A stretch of 64,000 nucleotides of DNA from Pseudomonadota bacterium (GCA_021807675.1 JAKBCR010000001.1:1-64000); one strand, 5' to 3'; numbered from the stretch's first letter, positions 8,393 through 16,693 are shown. A program made the numbers and translations. Notes: generated by a model not told the origin, from the sequence alone.

Positions 8393-10267
8393 GTGACTAC
8401 CAACCGAATCAACGATTTCACCATCAAGATCGCCACGGTCAACGGCACCGGCTCGGCCAGCGCCAACACACTGCTGATGAAGTCCATCTTCAGAAGCGGC
8501 ATCCCCGTGATGGGCAAGAATTACTTCCCCTCCAACATCCAGGGCCTGCCCACCTGGTACGAGATCCGCGTGTCCCGCGACGGCCACGTGGCCCGCTCCG
8601 GCGCCGTCGACCTCATGGTCGCGATGAATGCCGAGACCTATTCGCGCGATGTGAAGGAAGTCGCTCCCGGCGGCTATCTCGTGTACGACTCCACGTGGCC
8701 GCGGCCCGCGCTCCTCGGCCGGTCCGACATCACGGTGCTCGGAGCTCCGCTCGCGAAGATGTGCAACGAGCGCTTCAACGGAGTGCGCACCCGCATTCTG
8801 ATGAAGAACATATGCTACGCGGGCGCTCTCGCGGCGCTGCTCGACCTCGACATCGAGCGCATCCGCGAGCTCCTGGCGGAGACCTACGCCAAGAAGCCGC
8901 AGCTCGTCGAGAGCAACATGAAGGCGATCGGGCTCGGCTATGACTACGCGCGGCAGCATTTCCCCTGTCCGTTGCCGCTCAAGGTCGAGAGGATGGACCG
9001 CACCGCCGGACACATCATGATCGACGGTAATACCGCAGCGGCGCTCGGCTGTGTGTTTGCGGGCGCGACCGTTGCGGCGTGGTATCCGATCACGCCCTCG
9101 ACCTCGCTGATGGATGCTTTCAAGGGCTTTTGCGATCGCTCGCGCATCGACCCGCAGACCGGCGCAAAGCGGTTCGCGTTCATTCAGGCGGAGGATGAGC
9201 TCGCCGCGATCGGGATGGTGATCGGCGCTTCCTGGAACGGCTGCCGCGCGTTCACCGCGACTTCTGGGCCCGGCATTTCGCTCATGAACGAGTTTCTGGG
9301 CCTCGCCTATTATGCCGAGATACCGGCTGTCGTGTTCGACGTTCAGCGCGTAGGACCGTCAACGGGAATGCCTACGCGCACACAGCAGTGCGATCTGATG
9401 GAGTGTGCCTACGCCTCCCACGGCGACACGCGCCACGTCTGCCTCTACCCCGCGAACCCCGAGGAATGCTTCTACATGGCCACCCAGGCCTTCGACCTCG
9501 CGGAACGGCTGCAGACGCCGGTGATGGTGCTGTCGGACCTCGACATCGGGATGAACGACTGGATGTGCCGGGAGCTCAAGTGGGACGACGCCTATCGGCC
9601 CGACCGCGGCAAGGTGTTGAACAAGGAGCAGATCGAGAAGCTGGAGAAATTCCAGCGGTATCTCGACAAGGACGGCGACGGGATCCCGTACCGGACCCTG
9701 CCGGGCGTGCATCCGAAGGGCGCCTGGTTCGCGCGGGGCTCGGGACACTCGCAATACGGCACGTATACAGAGGACTCCACGGAATACCAGATCGTGCTCG
9801 ACCGGCTGGTGAGGAAATGGGACACCGCGAAGAAACTGGTGCCGCGCGCCGTCATCGACGCGACGGCCGGGAGCGATATCGGCATTGTCTCGCTGGGAAG
9901 CTGCGACAGCGCGATCCAGGAGGCGCTCGCCATCCTCAAGGCTCGCGGTGTCGCCGTGAGCTACATGCGCGTGCGCGCCTTCCCGTTCGGCGAGGACGTG
10001 GAGCGGTTCCTCGCGGCGCACCGGCTGCTCTTCGTGGTGGAGCAGAATCGCGACGCCCAGCTTCGCTCGCTCTTGACGCTCGAGACCCCGATCGAGAAAT
10101 CCAAGCTGCGCTCGCTTCTGCACTACAGCGGCCTGCCCATCTCCTCGAGCTTCATCGTCGATGCGGTGCTCGCCGAGGTCCCACCCTCGTCCCTGAGACC
10201 CGCCGCCACCGAAGCGAGCGCTCCGGAAAACCCGCCGCCGCAGCAAAGAGACGCGGCGCGAGCCTGA
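8393..10267 (+). CDS. korA: 2-oxoacid:acceptor oxidoreductase, fused gamma-alpha subunit (KorA-like)
   Basis: This subunit takes part in the reversible CoA-dependent oxidative decarboxylation of a 2-oxoacid, probably 2-oxoglutarate. The gamma domain (residues about 1-190, GTGSASANTLLMKS near the start) is fused to the alpha pyrimidine-binding domain, whose signature YPITPSTSLMDAF is at about 230, followed by AEDELAAIGMVIGASWNGCRAFTATSGPG. The start is GTG 8393. The length (624 aa) fits fused gamma-alpha forms. It is followed after 20 bases by the TPP-binding beta subunit. The substrate cannot be fixed from sequence: 2-oxoglutarate is favoured by the three-gene order, but pyruvate or branched-chain oxoacids are possible. 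Confidence 0.88.
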   Translation: MTTNRINDFTIKIATVNGTGSASANTLLMKSIFRSGIPVMGKNYFPSNIQGLPTWYEIRVSRDGHVARSGAVDLMVAMNAETYSRDVKEVAPGGYLVYDSTWPRPALLGRSDITVLGAPLAKMCNERFNGVRTRILMKNICYAGALAALLDLDIERIRELLAETYAKKPQLVESNMKAIGLGYDYARQHFPCPLPLKVERMDRTAGHIMIDGNTAAALGCVFAGATVAAWYPITPSTSLMDAFKGFCDRSRIDPQTGAKRFAFIQAEDELAAIGMVIGASWNGCRAFTATSGPGISLMNEFLGLAYYAEIPAVVFDVQRVGPSTGMPTRTQQCDLMECAYASHGDTRHVCLYPANPEECFYMATQAFDLAERLQTPVMVLSDLDIGMNDWMCRELKWDDAYRPDRGKVLNKEQIEKLEKFQRYLDKDGDGIPYRTLPGVHPKGAWFARGSGHSQYGTYTEDSTEYQIVLDRLVRKWDTAKKLVPRAVIDATAGSDIGIVSLGSCDSAIQEALAILKARGVAVSYMRVRAFPFGEDVERFLAAHRLLFVVEQNRDAQLRSLLTLETPIEKSKLRSLLHYSGLPISSSFIVDAVLAEVPPSSLRPAATEASAPENPPPQQRDAARA

Positions 10268-10287
10268 CAGAGAACCCGAGTTAAGCC

Positions 10288-11361
10288 ATGACTTTCATTG
10301 CGAAGCCCAAGGTCGTCCATCCCTCCCTGCCGCGCAATGCGCTGGGACTCGTCCGCCGCGATTACGAGGGGGCACTCTCGACACTCTGCGCCGGCTGTGG
10401 GCACGACTCCGTCACCGCCGCCATCGTGGAAGCCTGCTGGCGGCAGTCGCTGGAGCCGCAAAACGTGGTCAAGCTGTCGGGTATCGGCTGCTCCTCGAAG
10501 ACCACGGCCTACTTCGTCAGCGGCGGTCACGGCTTCAACTCCGTCCACGGCAGAATGCCCTCCATCGCCACCGGTGCCAACGCTGCCAACAGACAGCTCA
10601 GCTACATCGGCGTGTCGGGTGATGGCGATACGCTGTCGATCGGCCTCGGGCAGTTCTGCCACGCGATTCGCCGCAATATCGATATGCTCTACATCATCGA
10701 GAACAACGGTGTCTACGGGCTCACCAAGGGCCAGTTCTCCGCCTCGGCCGACGTCGGCACCAAGGCGAAGAAGGGCGAGACCAATTTCCAGCCGCCTATC
10801 GATCCGGTGTTGCTCGCGATGACGCTCGGGGCGTCGTTCGTGGCGCGCAGTTTCTCCGGCGACAAGGAGCAGCTCGTGCCGCTCATCGAGGCCGGTTTGA
10901 GGCACCGCGGCTTCGCGCTCATCGACGTGCTCTCGCCCTGTGTCACCTTCAACGACCACGAGGGCTCCACCAAGAGCTACGCCTACACGCGCGAGCACTA
11001 CGAGCCCGCCGTGCAGGCGGACTTCGTGCCGCCGGAGCGGGAGATCACGGCAGAGTACGGCGCCGGCGAGGCGCTGGCCGTCACGATGCATGACGGCAGC
11101 CGTATCGTGTTGCGCAAGCTCGATGCGGCCTACGACCCCACCGACAGGTCGGCCGCGCAGGCCAGGGTGCAAGAGCGCCTGCGCTCCGGGGAGTTCCTGA
11201 CCGGCCTGCTGTATGTCGATAGCGACGGGAAGGTGGAGGGGGGGAGGCGGGAGTTCCACCAAGTCAACGGCACCCCCGAGGAGCCGCTGAACAGCCTCCC
11301 GTACGAGGCGCTGTCGCCGGGCTCCAAAGACCTGGCCAAGCTTCTGGCTGGTTATCGTTGA
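10288..11361 (+). CDS. korB: 2-oxoacid:acceptor oxidoreductase, TPP-binding beta subunit (KorB-like)
   Basis: The thiamine pyrophosphate motif runs from VSGDGDTLSIGL to IENNGVYGLTKGQ. Conserved cysteines appear in LCAGCGHDSV and GIGCSSKT, which in this family ligate a [4Fe-4S] cluster. HGRMPSIATGANAAN is the usual 2-oxoacid ferredoxin oxidoreductase beta region. At 357 aa it is slightly longer than the simplest archaeal beta subunits. It is the last gene of the operon; an inverted repeat CGTTGA-N8-TCAACG overlaps its stop codon. Confidence 0.92.
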   Translation: MTFIAKPKVVHPSLPRNALGLVRRDYEGALSTLCAGCGHDSVTAAIVEACWRQSLEPQNVVKLSGIGCSSKTTAYFVSGGHGFNSVHGRMPSIATGANAANRQLSYIGVSGDGDTLSIGLGQFCHAIRRNIDMLYIIENNGVYGLTKGQFSASADVGTKAKKGETNFQPPIDPVLLAMTLGASFVARSFSGDKEQLVPLIEAGLRHRGFALIDVLSPCVTFNDHEGSTKSYAYTREHYEPAVQADFVPPEREITAEYGAGEALAVTMHDGSRIVLRKLDAAYDPTDRSAAQARVQERLRSGEFLTGLLYVDSDGKVEGGRREFHQVNGTPEEPLNSLPYEALSPGSKDLAKLLAGYR

Positions 11362-11550
11362 CTTAAGTATCAACGTTGGAAGGTTCTGCTTGTATCCTTC
11401 CCGTGTCCTGGGTTATCGTGTCTTCCGGTCCGTGACCTTTCCCTTTCCTGCCGCCTGCCGCCCGCCTCCATTCGGGGCCGGCTTCCGAGTCTGAGAAAAG
11501 CCGAATCGTTCCCGAACCAGGTCGTATCTGTTTCTTGGAGTTTGATTGCA
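11362..11550 (+). other. 189-base intergenic/5' leader upstream of the RRM gene
   Basis: No gene is visible. The segment is pyrimidine-rich in its middle (CCTTTCCCTTTCCTGCC) and ends with a GGAG ribosome-binding site before ATG 11551. Length and position would suit a structured cold-shock-type leader, but I see no defined family. Confidence 0.35.
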
Positions 11551-11841
11551 ATGACGAAGATCTACGTCGGAAACCTTCCGTTTTCGGCCAGTGAGAGTGA
11601 AATCCGGGAGCTGTTCGCGCAGCACGGTACCGTCGAGTCCGTAAGCCTCATCACCGACCGGGACACCGGCCGGCCCCGCGGCTTCGGGTTCGTGGAGATG
11701 TCGCGAGCCGACGCTTCCCGCGCCATTCAGAACCTGAACGGCAAGGAGCTCGGCGGACGTGCCCTGCGGGTGAACGAGGCGCAAGAGCGCACCGGCGGCG
11801 GCGGCGGCCCCCGGGGTGGTGGCGCCCCGAAGCGCTGGTAG
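11551..11841 (+). CDS. RNA-binding protein with one RRM domain
   Basis: This small single-stranded-RNA binding protein of the bacterial RRM/Rbp type has RNP2 as IYVGNL and RNP1 as RGFGFVEM, separated by the usual spacing, followed by a Gly-rich tail (GGGGGPRGGGAPKRW). Start ATG 11551 (MTKIYVGN) is chosen over the track start at 11542 because family members begin at this residue and a GGAG lies ten bases upstream. The protein is 96 aa. Such proteins are often cold-inducible, and the long leader is compatible with post-transcriptional control, but the target RNAs are unknown. A strong terminator follows. Confidence 0.93.
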   Translation: MTKIYVGNLPFSASESEIRELFAQHGTVESVSLITDRDTGRPRGFGFVEMSRADASRAIQNLNGKELGGRALRVNEAQERTGGGGGPRGGGAPKRW

Positions 11842-11854
11842 GCAGCCGATCCCG

Positions 11855-11884
11855 AAGGCCGGCCCGCGGGGGCCGGCCTTTTCT
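11855..11884 (+). terminator. Rho-independent terminator after the RRM gene
   Basis: A perfect 10-bp stem AAGGCCGGCC / GGCCGGCCTT with a 6-base loop, followed by TTCT, begins 13 bases after the RRM stop codon. Confidence 0.9.
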
Positions 11885-11893
11885 ATGGGCTAG

Positions 11894-12097
11894 TGGCGCA
11901 AAGTCGGCTTTGCTGCTTTGCCCGCCCAAAGTGGGCCTCGCCCCTGTTGGGCCAGCTCAGGCCGGCCAAAGCCGCTCCCGGTGAGCTCGGGCGGCGGCCA
12001 ATCCTTTTATGCAGCGGTCCTCAAAATGGCTGCCGACGTTGCGCGGACGGCGCGATGGGTTGGCCTGGGCCCGCTCCTTCACTTGCTTTCGGACGGG
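11894..12097 (+). repeat. Interspersed repeat family C, copy 2
   Basis: It starts TGGCGCAAAGTCGGC, like the recQ-end copy (TGGCCCAAAGTCGGC), and ends TTCACTTGCTTTCGGACGG, like the copy at 5941-6130. The interior is diverged and longer, with several CTTTG/CAAAG inverted arms. It fills most of the 311-base gap between the RRM gene and the THX gene. Confidence 0.7.
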
Positions 12098-12152
12098 TAC
12101 TCCGTAGACTGCCCGCCGTTTCCAAAGGCTTAGCGATTCTCGGAGGCAATAC

Positions 12153-12266
12153 ATGGGCAAGGGTGACATGCGGTCCCGGCGGGGCAAGATCTATCGCGGC
12201 TCCTTCGGCAAGTCGCGCGCCAAAGACCCGGCCAAGAAGAAAAGGCGCGCAACGGCGAAGAAGTAG
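12153..12266 (+). CDS. 30S ribosomal protein THX (Thx/bTHX family)
   Basis: This 37-residue, very basic protein begins MGKGDMRSRRGKIYRG and ends in a Lys/Arg tail. It matches the family hallmark MGKGDxxTRRGKIxxGxxGxxR. THX binds the head of the 30S subunit and stabilises 16S rRNA packing. The gene is too short for the ORF track. A GGAGG lies 6 bases before ATG 12153. It stands alone between a family C repeat and a lipoprotein gene. Confidence 0.93.
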   Translation: MGKGDMRSRRGKIYRGSFGKSRAKDPAKKKRRATAKK

Positions 12267-12369
12267 CCAGCGCTCGCCCGGGCTCAAGGAGCGCAGCGCC
12301 CGGCCTCAGGTGGAACGCGGCTTGCGACGTTGCGCTTTCGTCTGGAGACTTCCCTTGAGAGGTGATCCC

Positions 12370-12693
12370 ATGAATCGCAGCCTGTTGTTGCTGTGCGTCG
12401 CCGCGCTCACGCTTGCCGTCGGCGCCTGTTCGCATCAATCGAGTGGTGCGGGCGGGTCCGCAAGCTCTCAGCCGAGCGGGACCACGGCTCCGAATACTCC
12501 TCCGTCCGATCAGACGACTCCGCCGGAAAGCGCTCCGAGCTCGCAGCCCGGTGGCGCTCCGCCGCCGTCGAGCACCAACCCGAGCGGCACCGGAACCGGG
12601 TCGGGTACGGGTGGCGGCGCCGGTGGTGGCAACGGTACTGGATCCGGTGGTTCCGGCGGTGGCACCGGCACCGGCAATCCGCCGCCGCAATAA
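12370..12693 (+). CDS. Small low-complexity lipoprotein, function unknown
   Basis: A signal peptide (MNRSLLLLCVAALTLAVGAC) ends in a lipobox at Cys 20. The mature part is about 87 residues of Ser, Thr, Pro and Gly only, grading from Ser/Pro-rich to (GT/GS/GG)n and ending GNPPPQ. There is no folded domain. Start ATG 12370 follows GAGAGGTGAT; the track start at 11893 lies in the repeat and over the THX gene. The function is unrecognised; such tails look like extended surface or periplasmic linkers. Confidence 0.75.
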   Translation: MNRSLLLLCVAALTLAVGACSHQSSGAGGSASSQPSGTTAPNTPPSDQTTPPESAPSSQPGGAPPPSSTNPSGTGTGSGTGGGAGGGNGTGSGGSGGGTGTGNPPPQ

Positions 12694-12743
12694 TCCAAGA
12701 TCGCGGGTCGGCGCTCGGACAAGGCCGAGCCTCTCATAGCATC

Positions 12744-12781
12744 GGCACGACCGCCTCGCTCGCAGGCGAGGCGGTCGTGCC
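12744..12781. terminator. Long perfect stem-loop after the lipoprotein gene
   Basis: A 15-bp perfect stem GGCACGACCGCCTCG / CGAGGCGGTCGTGCC with an 8-base loop. No T-run follows, so it is either an mRNA 3'-end stabiliser or a weak terminator. Confidence 0.55.
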
Positions 12782-12811
12782 GAATCGATCAGGAAAGAAG
12801 AAAACGGCAGC

Positions 12812-13522
12812 ATGACTTCCGACTCGCCGCTCGGTTACGCGCGTTGGCGCCCTCATCCGTGGCACGGACTCGAGCCCGGGGAGGAGTGCCCGCGCGTGGT
12901 CAACGCCTATATCGAGATCACGCCATTCGATCTGATGAAGTATGAGGTGGACAAGGCGACCGGTTACCTGCGGGTCGACCGTCCGCAGCGTACCTCGTCC
13001 CACCCTCCCTCGCTCTACGGATTCGTGCCCCAAACCTATTGCGGAGAACGCGTGCGGCGCTTGGCAAAGGACTGCGACCGTGGTGACGGCGACCCGCTCG
13101 ACATCTGCGTCATCAGCGAGCGTCCGATCACCCACTCGGAGATCCTGTTGCGCGCGCGGGTCCTCGGCGGCCTGAAGATCATCGACAGGGGTGAGGCCGA
13201 CGACAAGATCGTCGCGGTGCTGGATGGCGATTACATCTGGGGCGGTGCGCGGGACCTCAGCGACGTGCCGGGAGCGCTCCTCGAGCGCCTGGAGCACTAC
13301 TTCTCGACTTACAAGCTGGTGCCCGGTGAGCCCACCAAGATCGCAGTCGTCGGGCGCTATGGCTACGAGGACGCCGCCCGGGTGATCACCGCCGCGATCG
13401 AGGACTACCGCGAGATGATCGGGCAGATGACCGCGGAAAAAACGGCTCCGGGAGCCGCCGATCCTAGTTCCCCATCGACCAGCGGTCGACCCCGAAACGA
13501 TGAAGCGGCACGAACCCGGTGA
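12812..13522 (+). CDS. ppa: Inorganic pyrophosphatase (family I)
   Basis: It hydrolyses pyrophosphate to two phosphates in the cytoplasm. Family I metal-binding motifs are clear: YGFVPQTYCGE, CDRGDGDPLDICVI (the D-x-D-P-x-D signature) and later RGEADDKIVAVLDGD. Length is 236 aa against about 175-200 for typical enzymes. The excess is a C-terminal tail, of which the last 19-20 residues (SSPSTSGRPRNDEAARTR) are encoded by the start of a family A repeat. The catalytic core is intact, so activity is expected. Confidence 0.95.
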   Translation: MTSDSPLGYARWRPHPWHGLEPGEECPRVVNAYIEITPFDLMKYEVDKATGYLRVDRPQRTSSHPPSLYGFVPQTYCGERVRRLAKDCDRGDGDPLDICVISERPITHSEILLRARVLGGLKIIDRGEADDKIVAVLDGDYIWGGARDLSDVPGALLERLEHYFSTYKLVPGEPTKIAVVGRYGYEDAARVITAAIEDYREMIGQMTAEKTAPGAADPSSPSTSGRPRNDEAARTR

Positions 13523-13720
13523 CCAGGCACACGGACGTGCCCCGCCGCCGCAGGTGGCGGGCGTTGAGGCAAAAAACCGCGCTTGTTGCCTCAACGGCGC
13601 TGGGCCGGGCAGGGTGCGACGCATGCGACGCATGCGTCGCACGGGTGGCCATGGAGGGACACCCCGGGCTTGCGCGGAGCAGGGACTGCGCAGCGCAATG
13701 CCCGGATCCAGCTTCATACT
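13464..13720 (+). repeat. Interspersed repeat family A, copy 1 (with a nested palindromic insert)
   Basis: It shares CCCATCGAC, CGACCCCGAA, GGACGTGCCCCGCCG, GCGCTGGGCCGGGCAGG and CCGGATCCAGC-TCATACT with the copies at 24649-24800, 29371-29466 and 30421-30537. Unlike them it carries about 85 extra bases after GGGCCGGGCAGG, including the perfect palindrome at 13614-13642 (GTGCGACGCAT / ATGCGTCGCAC). It fills the gap between ppa and the GH15 gene and encodes the ppa C-terminal tail. Confidence 0.8.
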
Positions 13721-13735
13721 AGGGGCGAGCCAGGA

Positions 13736-15562
13736 ATGATGCGATCGGGCGAGTACCCTGCGATTGCCGATTACGCGCTGATCGGTGACTGTCACTCCGC
13801 GGCGCTCGTCTCCCGGCAGGGCTCGATCGACTGGTGCTGCCTGCCGCGGTTCGATTCCGACAGCGTCTTCGGGCGCGTGCTCGACTGGGGCAACGGCGGT
13901 TACTTCGAGATCATTCCGAACGGGCGCTTCAGCTCGCGCCGCGAGTACCTCGAGAACAGCCTGGTGTTGGTGACCACCTTCCGCTCGGCGAGCGGGGAGG
14001 CGCGCCTCATCGATTTCTTTGCCATGCGTGCCGGCGGTCGTCAGCGGCCGCGCCGGGAGATCGTGCGGATCATCGAAGGGGTCAGGGGCACGATGCGGCT
14101 GAATGTCAGCCTCATGCCGCGGCTCGACTTCGGCGAGGTCAAGCCCTGGATCCGCCGGTCCTCGCCGGGTACCTATCTCGCCGTCGGCAGCAACACGGGA
14201 CTTGCGATTTTCGGCGACGTGCCGCTTCAGCTCGGGAGCGATCACGATCTCGAGGGCACGCTGGACGTGCACGCGGAGTCACGCTACCACCTCGGCGTGC
14301 AGTTCCTGCCGCCCGAGGAATCGGAAAGCGCGCGCTTCGGCGAGAGGGCGGTCGCACAGCTCGACGAGCACTACGAGGAGACGCTGCGCTGGTGGAGAGA
14401 CTGGTCGGCGAAGATCACCCATCGGGACGGTAAGGGCGTGAGCGTCCTGCGCTCGGCCATCGTGTTGAAAGCGCTCTGCTACGCGCCGACGGGCGCCATC
14501 ATCGCGGCGCCGACGACCTCGCTCCCGGAGGAGATCGGCGGCGAGCGCAACTGGGATTATCGCTTCTGCTGGCTGCGCGACTCCATCTTCACCGTACACG
14601 CGCTGAGCAACCTCGGGCTGCAGGCTGAGGCGAGCGGCATGCGTCGCTTCATCCAGCGAAGCGCCGCGGGCAATGCCGATGAGCTGCAAGTTCTCTATTC
14701 GGTCGACGGCAAAAGGCGGGTTCCCGAAATCGAACTGAAGAAGCTCGACGGTTGGCGTGGCTCGCGGCCGGTGCGCATCGGCAACGCGGCAACCGAGCAG
14801 TTTCAGGCGGACATGTATGGGCTGGTCATGGAGCTGTCGTGGCGCTGGAGCGAGCGTGGCGAGCGGCCGGATGAGAACTACTGGAGCTTTCTCACCGCGA
14901 TCGTGGAGGCGGCGATCTCCCGGCGCCACCTGCCGGACCGGGGCATCTGGGAGGTGCGCTCGCGCCCGCTGCATTTCGTACAGTCGAAGGTGATGTGTTG
15001 GGCAGCGGTCGATGGCGGCATCGCGCTGGCCGAGCGGTACTCGCTCCCGGCGCCGCTCGATCGCTGGCGCGAGGAGCGGGACGGGATGCGCAAGGATATC
15101 GAGAAGCGCGGCTTCGACCGTAAGCGGGGCATTTTCGTCCGCAGCTACGGCAGCAGGGACGTGGACGCGGCGCTTCTGCTCCTGCCCGCGGTCGAATTCG
15201 TGGCGTGGGACGACGAGAGGATGGTGCGCACGACCGACGCCATCCGCAAGGAGCTCTCCCGCGACGGGTTGGTACTGCGGTACAAGGTGAAGGACGGCCT
15301 GCAGGGAGACGAGGGCGTGTTCGTGGCGTGCACGTTCTGGCTCGCCGAATGTCTGGCCCATCAACGGCGGCGGAAGGAGGCGCGGGATGCATTCGAGCGG
15401 GCCTGCCGTTGCGGCAACGATCTAGGGCTCTTCGCGGAGGAGTATCAACCCAAGGCCCATGAGATGCTGGGTAACTTCCCGCAGGGGCTGACGCACCTCG
15501 CGCACGTCTCGGCGGCATTGGCCCTCGAGGAGCTCGAGAAAAAGTCGGCTACGAGCCGCTGA
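13736..15562 (+). CDS. Glycoside hydrolase family 15 protein (glucoamylase/trehalase-like)
   Basis: A cytoplasmic GH15 enzyme of the glucodextranase/trehalase-like bacterial branch. The N-terminal beta-sandwich begins AIADYALIGDCHSAALVSRQGSIDWCCLPRFDS, the family signature. The (alpha/alpha)6 catalytic barrel has GERNWDYRFCWLRDSIF and, near the end, EEYQPKAHEMLGNFPQGLTH, which carry the catalytic region in this family. There is no signal peptide. Start ATG 13736 lies just beyond a family A repeat; the track start at 13583 is inside that repeat. Length is 608 aa, normal. The substrate (trehalose, dextrin or other alpha-glucoside) cannot be decided from sequence. Confidence 0.92.
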   Translation: MMRSGEYPAIADYALIGDCHSAALVSRQGSIDWCCLPRFDSDSVFGRVLDWGNGGYFEIIPNGRFSSRREYLENSLVLVTTFRSASGEARLIDFFAMRAGGRQRPRREIVRIIEGVRGTMRLNVSLMPRLDFGEVKPWIRRSSPGTYLAVGSNTGLAIFGDVPLQLGSDHDLEGTLDVHAESRYHLGVQFLPPEESESARFGERAVAQLDEHYEETLRWWRDWSAKITHRDGKGVSVLRSAIVLKALCYAPTGAIIAAPTTSLPEEIGGERNWDYRFCWLRDSIFTVHALSNLGLQAEASGMRRFIQRSAAGNADELQVLYSVDGKRRVPEIELKKLDGWRGSRPVRIGNAATEQFQADMYGLVMELSWRWSERGERPDENYWSFLTAIVEAAISRRHLPDRGIWEVRSRPLHFVQSKVMCWAAVDGGIALAERYSLPAPLDRWREERDGMRKDIEKRGFDRKRGIFVRSYGSRDVDAALLLLPAVEFVAWDDERMVRTTDAIRKELSRDGLVLRYKVKDGLQGDEGVFVACTFWLAECLAHQRRRKEARDAFERACRCGNDLGLFAEEYQPKAHEMLGNFPQGLTHLAHVSAALALEELEKKSATSR

Positions 15563-15645
15563 CGCTCAGCGAAGACACTTCGGGTGCCGGCCCCGGTCCT
15601 GGAAGCCGGGGGCACGGCCGGCACGCGAGTTGCGCGGCCATCGGC

Positions 15646-16554
15646 ATGCTCAACATCCCGGTCTGGGCGCGGGGTTGCGCCGGTCAGATATGGGGGCTCA
15701 TCAAAGACGCGGCCTCTGGCTGGAGCGATCATCAGGCCTCGCGCATCGGGGCGGCGCTTGCTTTCTACACTGTCTTCTCGCTCGGGCCGGTTCTGCTGCT
15801 CGCCGTGGCCGTGGCGGGATTTTTCTTCGGCCAGAGTGCCGCGCGGGGCGAGCTCTACCAGCAGATCAGCCATCTCATCGGGCCGCGCTCGGCGGCCGAG
15901 GTGCAGATGGTGCTCACCAGGGCACATCGGCCGGAAGCTGGCGTCGTGGCCACAGCCATCAGCGTGATCACGCTGCTGCTGAGCGCCGATACCGCCCTCG
16001 TGGAGCTGAAGTCCGGCCTGGATGAGATCTGGAGCGTGCAGGCGGGGGGGCGGCGGTGGTATTGGGCCTACCTCAGCACCCGGCTGCTGTCGATCGCGCT
16101 CATCCTCGCCCTCGGGCTCCTGCTGCTCGCATCACTCCTCTTCAGCGCCGCCCTGGGTGCGCTCGAGGCGCTTTCGCGCGGCATCATCGTCGTCGGCGTC
16201 GTTCTGCGCTGGACCAGCTCACTGGTGTCCTTCGGCCTTGCCGCCCTGCTTTTCGCAACGGTCTACAAGATGCTGCCAAGCGTGAAGCTCGGCTGGAGGG
16301 ACGTCGCCGTGGGGGCGCTGATGACGGCGGTGCTCTTCGGCGTGGGGAAGTACGCCATCGGAGTCTATCTGGGGAGCAGCACGATTGCATCGACCTACGG
16401 CGCGGCGGGCTCGGTCATCGTGGTGCTGCTCTGGGTGTACTACTCCGCGCAGGTGGTCCTGTTCGGTGCGGAGCTCACGCGCGCCTATGCTTGCCGGTTC
16501 GGGTCGCGGCGGGGGGTGACCCCACCGGTGCCGGTGGCCACGGACCCGGGCTGA
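15646..16554 (+). CDS. YihY/BrkB-family inner membrane protein
   Basis: A polytopic membrane protein with about six hydrophobic segments. The family opening DHQASRIGAALAFYTVFSLGPVLLL is present, followed by DTALVELKSGLDEIW and the conserved C-terminal YGAAGSVIVVLLWVYYSAQVVLFGAELTRAYA. The molecular function is unproven; the old RNase BN assignment for this family was wrong. Length is 302 aa, normal. It is co-oriented with the GH15 gene but 83 bases away. Confidence 0.9.
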   Translation: MLNIPVWARGCAGQIWGLIKDAASGWSDHQASRIGAALAFYTVFSLGPVLLLAVAVAGFFFGQSAARGELYQQISHLIGPRSAAEVQMVLTRAHRPEAGVVATAISVITLLLSADTALVELKSGLDEIWSVQAGGRRWYWAYLSTRLLSIALILALGLLLLASLLFSAALGALEALSRGIIVVGVVLRWTSSLVSFGLAALLFATVYKMLPSVKLGWRDVAVGALMTAVLFGVGKYAIGVYLGSSTIASTYGAAGSVIVVLLWVYYSAQVVLFGAELTRAYACRFGSRRGVTPPVPVATDPG

Positions 16555-16562
16555 ATAGGCCC

Positions 16563-16653
16563 CTCCGGGCGATTTTGTGCTCGGCCCATCCTGGGCCTCG
16601 GCCCTGCGGGCCCGGCGCTGCGCGCCGTCCAAAATCGCTCCGGGCGATTTTGT
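16563..16653 (+). repeat. Interspersed repeat family B, copy 3
   Basis: This is the cleanest copy: CTCCGGGCGATTTTGT, CTCGGCCCATCCTGGGCCTCGG, CCTGCGGGCCCGG, GCGCTGCGCGC, then a second CTCCGGGCGATTTTGT preceded by CAAAATCG, forming a hairpin. It lies 8 bases after the yihY-like stop codon and 40 bases from the tRNA. Confidence 0.8.
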
Positions 16654-16693
16654 CGAACCAGCGATCGTGCTGATCGGAGCTGCGTGAGTCAAT

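Noticed and set aside
15646-16554. Ribonuclease BN
   Set aside because: Older annotations give this name to YihY proteins, but the sequence is a polytopic membrane protein without nuclease motifs.
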